From: Casp-actino8 sp044358015
GTDB taxonomy: Bacteria; Actinomycetota; Acidimicrobiia; Acidimicrobiales; Ilumatobacteraceae
Assembly (NCBI GenBank): GCA_044358015.1
Contig: JBIKOO010000008.1
Location: forward strand, 4,502-68,501
Reading direction: 5' to 3'
Length of the DNA stretch: 64,000 nt
The notes under the pieces: model-generated
The model's input: the letters and a program-made list of their open reading frames with translations, nothing else
What the model was told of the DNA's origin: nothing
Database searches by the model: none
Part shown: piece by piece, positions 59,292 through 64,000 of the stretch
Numbering within the stretch: the stretch's first letter is position 1
Layout: each line of letters opens with the position of its first letter
Translations under genes and position numbers: made by a program

Positions 59292-60073
59292 GCGCCACGG
59301 TGTTGACATCTCTCGAGGCCACATTGCGCGCCAAACGTGATGCGGGCCGCAAGATTCTTGTTCCCTATGTGACCGGCGGGCTTAAAGGTTGGACGGATGC
59401 GATTCGGGCCGCCGCAGCCAATGGAGCCGATGTGATTGAAATCGGTTTGCCCTTTTCTGATCCAGTGATGGATGGTCCGATTATCCAAGAGGCCTCACAA
59501 CGAGCATTGGATGACGGAGCGACTCCAGTTTCTATTTTGGAGGGAGTCCGGACTCTTGACGTTGATGTTCCTCTGGTCGTGATGTGTTACTACAACACGG
59601 TTCATCACGCCGGGCACGAAAGGTTTGCGTCCCAATTGGTGCAAGCAGGTATCACGGGCGCGATCATTCCCGATCTGCCACTCGAAGAATCAGGTCCGTG
59701 GTGTGCTGCAGCAGACGCGGTCGGATTGTCCACGATTATGTTGGCTGCACCAACTGCGCCCGATGAACGTTTGCCGAGGGTCTGTGCGCGGGCTCGGGGG
59801 TTCGTGTATTCAGTTGGTTTGTTGGGCGTGACGGGTGAGCGAACTGAGCTAGCTGCGACTGCGAGCCAATTGGCGAGTCGGTTGAAGAAGATCACGGACG
59901 TTCCCGTCATCATTGGAGTTGGCGTGTCAAATAGTGCCCAGGCTGTCGAAGCCTGCAAAGTTGCGGACGGAATCGTTCAGGGAGCCTCAGTGGTGCGACG
60001 CCTGATGGAGGGTGGCGCTGACGCAGTTGGGGCATATGTCGCGGAAGTGCGTGCCGCGATTGACGCCAGATAA
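59288..60073 (+). CDS. trpA: Tryptophan synthase alpha chain
   Basis: A protein of 261 residues. VPYVTGGLKGWTDAIRAAAA, then ADVIEIGLPFSDPVMDGPII (catalytic Glu), MCYYNTVHHAGHERF and IIPDLPLEESGPW (catalytic Asp), then GFVYSVGLLGVTGER and GVGVSNSAQA. The usual MTYYNP motif is MCYYNTVHHAG here, a small divergence near the active site. It is translationally coupled to trpB (ATGA). Confidence 0.94.
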   Translation: MSATVLTSLEATLRAKRDAGRKILVPYVTGGLKGWTDAIRAAAANGADVIEIGLPFSDPVMDGPIIQEASQRALDDGATPVSILEGVRTLDVDVPLVVMCYYNTVHHAGHERFASQLVQAGITGAIIPDLPLEESGPWCAAADAVGLSTIMLAAPTAPDERLPRVCARARGFVYSVGLLGVTGERTELAATASQLASRLKKITDVPVIIGVGVSNSAQAVEACKVADGIVQGASVVRRLMEGGADAVGAYVAEVRAAIDAR

Positions 60074-60193
60074 TCAGGGATTCACTTGGGCATGTGGTGA
60101 CGAAGTTCATAGCACTATTTAGTGTTAAATGATGTTTCGTTTCAAGATCTCTGTCATCATGTTTGGACACCCCTTCCCAATTAGGAGAAATGC

Positions 60194-60763
60194 ATGAAGA
60201 AGTTATTAGCCCCCCTAGCCATTATCGGTTTGTTGGTTTCTTGCGGAGGCGACGATTCAGATGTCGCGTCAACTGAAGCCCCCACCACTGAAGCTCCTGC
60301 CGATGAATCAATGACCTCAGAGGCACCTGCCGAAGAAGCACAGGACATCGTTGCCATCGCCAGCGCAAATGAAGACTTCTCGACCTTGGTAGCTGCAGTT
60401 GCTGCAGCTGGACTTGTCGAAACCCTTCAGGGCGAAGGCCCGTTCACCGTTTTCGCTCCGACCAACGAAGCCTTCGCAGCCCTTCCCGCAGGATTGGTTG
60501 ACAAGTTGCTGCTCCCCGAGAACAAAGAAGTACTCGTGAAGATCTTGACCTACCACGTGGTATCGGGCGCCGTTATGGCCGCTGATGTCACTGCAGGTGA
60601 AGTTCCTTCAGTTGAGGGTCAGAACATCACCGTCACCACCGAAGGTGGCGTCATGGTGAATAACGCCAACGTAGTAGCAACCGACATCGCTGCCTCAAAT
60701 GGCGTCATCCACGTGATTGATGCAGTGATTCTTCCCCCAGACGTAGATCCTTCTGCTCTCTGA
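60194..60763 (+). CDS. Fasciclin-domain lipoprotein
   Basis: A protein of 189 residues. MKKLLAPLAIIGLLVS followed by CGGDDS is a lipoprotein signal. A TEAPTTEAPADE linker follows, then one FAS1 domain: DFSTLVAAVAAAGLVETLQG, GPFTVFAPTNEAFAALPAG, ILTYHVVSGAVMA and NGVIHVIDAVILPP. Bacterial single-FAS1 lipoproteins are thought to mediate adhesion or matrix contact at the outer membrane face. AGGAGA precedes the ATG by 6 nt. Confidence 0.93.
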   Translation: MKKLLAPLAIIGLLVSCGGDDSDVASTEAPTTEAPADESMTSEAPAEEAQDIVAIASANEDFSTLVAAVAAAGLVETLQGEGPFTVFAPTNEAFAALPAGLVDKLLLPENKEVLVKILTYHVVSGAVMAADVTAGEVPSVEGQNITVTTEGGVMVNNANVVATDIAASNGVIHVIDAVILPPDVDPSAL

Positions 60764-60787
60764 GTTGAAGAGAAATAGTGAAACGTT

Positions 60788-60813
60788 GAAGGCGGGCCTC
60801 CGGGTCCGCCTTC
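60788..60813 (+). terminator. Probable intrinsic terminator after fasciclin gene
   Basis: GAAGGCGG and CCGCCTTC form an 8-bp GC-rich stem around GCCTCCGGGT, 25 nt after the stop. Only a weak T-rich stretch (CGTTCTC) follows, so efficiency is uncertain. Confidence 0.6.
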
Positions 60814-60856
60814 AGTCGTTCTCGGACTTGGCGTCAGAAGTGTCAGAATTGGAGTC

Positions 60857-61192
60857 GTGAACCCTGCGAAAATGAATGAAGTAACGAAGTGTGAGCTCTG
60901 CGAAGCAGCTCGATTTACCGAGTGGTATTACGAGGATGATCTGTGTTGGGTCGCTGAGTGTGAGGCCTGCTGCGTTCCGATGATCGTGTGGAAGACCCAT
61001 GATCCGCATCCAAGTGCAGAAATAAAGGAGATGTTGCACACCCGTTTACTCGACGAGGCCACGAAAGTCTTCGCCTATGAGCCTTATATCGATGACAACA
61101 TGCGAAATATCCCCGATCACTATCACGCACACGCGCGAGGTCGGGGTTTGTGGTTTGGTCAAACTCCGCCAAGGCGGGACCTGAACTCTTAA
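60857..61192 (+). CDS. Small Cys/His-rich protein, possibly HIT-like
   Basis: A protein of 111 residues (GTG 60857; ATG 60872 possible). It begins with CELCEAARFTEWYYEDD and AECEACCVPMIVW, so it may bind zinc through two CxxC-like pairs. It ends with RNIPDHYHAHARGRGLWF, an alternating-His stretch resembling the HIT nucleotide-binding motif. The total is shorter than normal HIT hydrolases. I cannot assign a reaction; a reduced HIT/zinc protein is the best description. Confidence 0.65.
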   Translation: MNPAKMNEVTKCELCEAARFTEWYYEDDLCWVAECEACCVPMIVWKTHDPHPSAEIKEMLHTRLLDEATKVFAYEPYIDDNMRNIPDHYHAHARGRGLWFGQTPPRRDLNS

Positions 61193-61419
61193 TGTGCTGT
61201 GATCAGCAAGGACGGCGGATGGGGCGACCGGACATGATCGACCTTTCTGTTGTGGAACAGATCTCATCAAATCACGCTGCGTGAGATATTCCGATAGGTC
61301 ATTCGGACTATTCACTCATTTTGCTACTGAGAGTGTTTAATTCACTACTCACAGCGATTTCTAATCTCCCGGCTGCGGGCATTCACTTACTAGGCTTTCG
61401 CGGCTTCTAAGGTGGCGTC
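61193..61419. other. Intergenic region upstream of fabZ, no gene seen
   Basis: About 227 bp with no ORF, tRNA or clear hairpin that I can support. It should hold the fabZ promoter. AT-rich stretches lie around 61310-61350. Confidence 0.5.
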
Positions 61420-61848
61420 ATGAGTTCATTTCCCCGTCCCATTGAGGTTCTTCCTCATCGAGCTCCGTTTCTTTTCGTCGATGAAATCACCTCGGTTGAA
61501 CCGGGAGTGTCGGCTTCGGGTCGATGGCACCTAACGGGCGACGAATGGTTTTTTGTTGGTCATTTTCCAGGACGTCCGACGTTGCCTGGTGTTTTGATGT
61601 GTGAGGCCATCGCTCAAATGGGGGCCATCGCAGTATTGGTGGGCGGACAACATGAGGGAAGGATTCCGCTTTTCGGCGGTCTCGACTCGGCACGCTTTCG
61701 ACGGCAAGTCCAGCCCGGTGACACTCTTGAATTAGAGGTTCAGCTGGGGCGAATGTCAGCCCGAGCCGGAAAAGGATCTGGCAAAGCGCTTCTCAATGGA
61801 GCAACCGCTTGTGAATGCGATTTGATGTTCGTACTCGTTGACGCGTGA
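61420..61848 (+). CDS. fabZ: 3-hydroxyacyl-ACP dehydratase FabZ
   Basis: A protein of 142 residues with a hotdog fold. LPHRAPFLFVDEI, the catalytic His in FVGHFPGRPTLPGVL and the catalytic Glu in MCEAIAQMGAIAV are the FabZ signature. FabZ removes water from 3-hydroxyacyl-ACP in FAS-II. It is convergent with the fabG-acpP-fabF cluster, 16 nt from fabF. Confidence 0.93.
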   Translation: MSSFPRPIEVLPHRAPFLFVDEITSVEPGVSASGRWHLTGDEWFFVGHFPGRPTLPGVLMCEAIAQMGAIAVLVGGQHEGRIPLFGGLDSARFRRQVQPGDTLELEVQLGRMSARAGKGSGKALLNGATACECDLMFVLVDA

Positions 61849-61864
61849 TTAAAAACGTGAGGAA

Positions 61865-63040
61865 TCAGGCGGGCGCCACAATCAACGAACCGTTGTGTCC
61901 GCCGAAACCGAAGTTATTCGAAATCGTGGGACCGGGTTTCCACTCACGTGCCGTTCCCATGACGAGATCAATGTTGACGTCATCATCTAAATGGACTGTG
62001 CCGGCGGTGGCGGGAATCAATTTATGTTGGAATGACAACAGGATGGATGCGGCTTCAAGTGCTCCGGCCGCCCCTAACGCGTGACCGGTTACCCCCTTGA
62101 TGCTTGTCACTGCTGGCCGATGTGGAAACACTGTGGCCATCGCAGTAGCTTCAGCAGCGTCATTTAAGGGAGTTGAGGTTCCATGAGCATTGATGTACAC
62201 AATCGCCTCGTGATTGAGACCAGCTTCATCTAACGCCAGTCGCATGCAATTAATCGCACCACGACCCCCTGGTGACGGGGCGGTGATGTGGTGGGCATCG
62301 GCGTTACTGGCTGAACCCAATATTTCTCCCAATATTGTGGCCCCACGAGCAACTGCATGGTCCCAAGCTTCGAGAACAAAAATTCCGGCGCCTTCGCCCA
62401 TCACGAAGCCATCGCGATCGCGATCGAACGGACGACTCTGACCAGTTGATGACAGCGCGGTCATGTTGTTAAAACCGGCCAATGATGATGGGGTAGCGGC
62501 GGCTTCAGTGCCGCCGCTGACGATGGCATCGCAGCGACCCATGGCAATCAGTCGCGCTGCATAACCCAACGCGTGGGTTGAGGCCGCACACGCGGTGCTG
62601 ATCGTTTCGTTCGGACCCTGAAGGCCATACTTCATCGATATGGCAGCACCTGAAGCGTTCGCCATCATCATGGGAACAAGAAACGGAGAAACACGTCGCT
62701 CGCCTTTTTCGAGTCGAATCTGAATCTGCTCTTCAAGAGTTCCGAGACCACCGATACCCGTTCCGAGAATTACCCCAAAACGAGTCGGGTCAACGCCAAG
62801 TTCACCAGCCTGAGCCATCGCCTCGGCTGCCGCAGCCACCGCGAACTGTTCAACACGGTCAGCGCGGCGGGCCTCTTTGGCATTGTTGTTAAACCACGGC
62901 AGCGGATCCCAATCAGCAATGGTGATCCATTTGCCAGAGGTAATTCCGGGACCTAACAATCCCGACCAAAAGTTCGCTTGACCAATGCCACAAGGGGCAA
63001 CGACGCCGAGACCCGTGATGGCAACTCGGCGTCCAAACAT
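61865..63040 (-). CDS. fabF: 3-oxoacyl-ACP synthase II
   Basis: A protein of 391 residues of the ketosynthase family. It has AITGLGVVAPCGIG, the nucleophile Cys in ISTACAASTHALGYA, the His in INAHGTSTPLND and the His in GVTGHALGAAGA, then NNFGFGGHNGSL. It elongates acyl-ACP with malonyl-ACP. It overlaps acpP by one nucleotide and follows fabG and acpP in one operon. Confidence 0.95.
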   Translation of the reverse strand: MFGRRVAITGLGVVAPCGIGQANFWSGLLGPGITSGKWITIADWDPLPWFNNNAKEARRADRVEQFAVAAAAEAMAQAGELGVDPTRFGVILGTGIGGLGTLEEQIQIRLEKGERRVSPFLVPMMMANASGAAISMKYGLQGPNETISTACAASTHALGYAARLIAMGRCDAIVSGGTEAAATPSSLAGFNNMTALSSTGQSRPFDRDRDGFVMGEGAGIFVLEAWDHAVARGATILGEILGSASNADAHHITAPSPGGRGAINCMRLALDEAGLNHEAIVYINAHGTSTPLNDAAEATAMATVFPHRPAVTSIKGVTGHALGAAGALEAASILLSFQHKLIPATAGTVHLDDDVNIDLVMGTAREWKPGPTISNNFGFGGHNGSLIVAPA

Positions 63041-63279
63041 CAGGAGAGCTTCCCAATAATCAGGTTGTAGGCCTGGCCGACCGTCTTCACGTCTTCAATT
63101 TCACTCTCTGGAACTTCAACATTGAATTCTTCTTCAAGTGCCATCACGAGTTCCACGAGATCAAGGCTGTCGGCATCGAGGTCATCACCAAAAGAAGCCT
63201 CAAGGGTGACTTTGTCGGCATCGACGCTCAAAACATCAACTGCGCACTTGCGAAAGCGGGCGAAAAGTTCATCATTCAT
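63040..63279 (-). CDS. acpP: Acyl carrier protein
   Basis: A protein of 79 residues, acidic and helical, with DDLDADSLDLVELVMALE. The Ser of DSL receives 4'-phosphopantetheine. It carries acyl intermediates for FabF, FabG and FabZ. GGAGAAC precedes the ATG. It sits between fabG and fabF. Confidence 0.95.
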   Translation of the reverse strand: MNDELFARFRKCAVDVLSVDADKVTLEASFGDDLDADSLDLVELVMALEEEFNVEVPESEIEDVKTVGQAYNLIIGKLS

Positions 63280-63386
63280 TGTTGTTCTCCTTTGTGAGCC
63301 AAATCATGGCAACGGTTCTAACTGTAAACGCTGGAGCGCACGGATTGGGTGTTTTCGAAGTGAACTTCAACTAATGACCCATACGA

Positions 63387-64000
63387 CTAATGACCCATAC
63401 CCAGTCCACCATCAACTGGAATCACTGCACCGGTGATATACGCAGCGTCGGGGGATGCGAGGAACACAATCGTTCCTGCGATTTCTTCTGGACTTGCGAG
63501 GCGTCCCAAAGGAACGGCGTCGGTTAGCGCCGAAACTCGATCCTCAGACAGTGCAGCCAACATGTCTGTTGCAACCGGACCTGGTGCGACGACGTTGGCG
63601 GTGATTGTTCGACTACCCAGTTCTCGGGCGATCGAACGGGCTAGACCAATGAGTCCCGATTTTGATGCGGAATAATTGGCCTGTCCAGCCGAACCAAGCA
63701 TGCCAACAACACTGCTGACGAAAATCATTCGACCTTTACGCGCTTTCAACATTCCTTGCGCAGCACGTTTCGCAACCCGATACGCGGCAGTCAGGTTGGC
63801 ATCAATAACATCTGCGAAATCAGATTCAGACATGCGAAGTATCAACATGTCTTTTGTCATTCCAGCATTTGATACCAAAATTTCGACTGGACCAAAATGC
63901 TTTTCAATAGCGGTGAACGCGGCATCAACTTCAACTGAACTGGTGACATCACATTTGACCGCAAAGAATCCGTCGGGTGGTGGGCTGGAATTGTATGTCA
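63387..64000 (-). CDS. fabG: 3-oxoacyl-ACP reductase FabG (5' end beyond window)
   Basis: About 204 residues of the C-terminal part; the frame is open to the right edge. FAVKCDVTSSVEVDAAF, then EILVSNAGMTKDMLILRM, IFVSSVVGML and the catalytic YSASKSGL, then ITGAVIPVDGGLGMGH match FabG. It reduces 3-oxoacyl-ACP with NADPH. The NNAG motif is SNAG here, as in some actinobacterial FabG. It is first in the fabG-acpP-fabF operon as far as visible. Confidence 0.93.
   Translation of the reverse strand, partial: TYNSSPPPDGFFAVKCDVTSSVEVDAAFTAIEKHFGPVEILVSNAGMTKDMLILRMSESDFADVIDANLTAAYRVAKRAAQGMLKARKGRMIFVSSVVGMLGSAGQANYSASKSGLIGLARSIARELGSRTITANVVAPGPVATDMLAALSEDRVSALTDAVPLGRLASPEEIAGTIVFLASPDAAYITGAVIPVDGGLGMGH

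Overview
The window looks like the chromosome of a free-living actinobacterium, most probably class Acidimicrobiia (Ilumatobacter or freshwater acIV type). This is inferred from gene content, not from a search. The signs are several F420-dependent luciferase-like oxidoreductases, a menaquinone pathway, a MtrA/MtrB-like two-component pair with a GerMN lipoprotein, FAS-II genes, a P450, lipoproteins with Thr/Pro/Glu-rich linkers, and very tight gene packing with many 4-nt overlaps and abutting convergent genes.

Layout. 1-3130: the end of a cytochrome P450, a D-aminoacylase-type amidohydrolase and an alpha/beta-hydrolase lipoprotein. 3251-3322: tRNA-Cys(GCA). 3323 to about 15505: an accessory region that looks like an old genomic island at the 3' end of that tRNA. 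It holds a giant secreted protein with four seven-bladed RCC1-type propellers nested inside InlB-type B-repeats, a broken BspA/DUF285 gene, a decayed tyrosine recombinase, a sortase-anchored seven-bladed RCC1 protein, and two recently duplicated BspA/DUF285 surface proteins. Copies of an intergenic segment carrying a long hairpin separate these genes. A short tRNA-3'-end-like sequence lies at the far edge.

15533-31851: trhO, a PEP-mobile-domain protein without an ATP-grasp domain, a serine hydrolase, redox and catabolic genes (ALO-type FAD oxidase, SDR, VOC, SnoaL, amidohydrolase-2, thioesterase, isochorismatase-like, two LLM oxidoreductases, AcuI-type reductase), then a phoH-ybeY-corC-like operon. 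31860-41583: an SDR and a menaquinone cluster scattered over both strands (menE, menA, menH, menD, menF, menG) with an amidase and a DsbA-like protein between them. 41721-46637: acyl-CoA metabolism (acyl-CoA dehydrogenase, acyl-CoA ligase, LLM oxidoreductase, MaoC) and a small membrane protein.

46757-54745: era, a GerMN lipoprotein and histidine kinase divergent from their response regulator, a DinG helicase, and a divergent pair: a cis-prenyltransferase that lacks the C-terminal RxG motif, and a degenerate cis-prenyltransferase that lacks the catalytic residues but keeps RxG. recO follows. I consider this pair (52628-53993) the most interesting candidate: it looks like a bacterial counterpart of the eukaryotic DHDDS/NgBR heteromeric enzyme. 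54839-60073: glyS, a small monooxygenase-fold protein and trpC-trpF-trpB-trpA. 60194-64000: a fasciclin lipoprotein, a small Cys/His-rich protein, fabZ, fabF, acpP and the 3' part of fabG.
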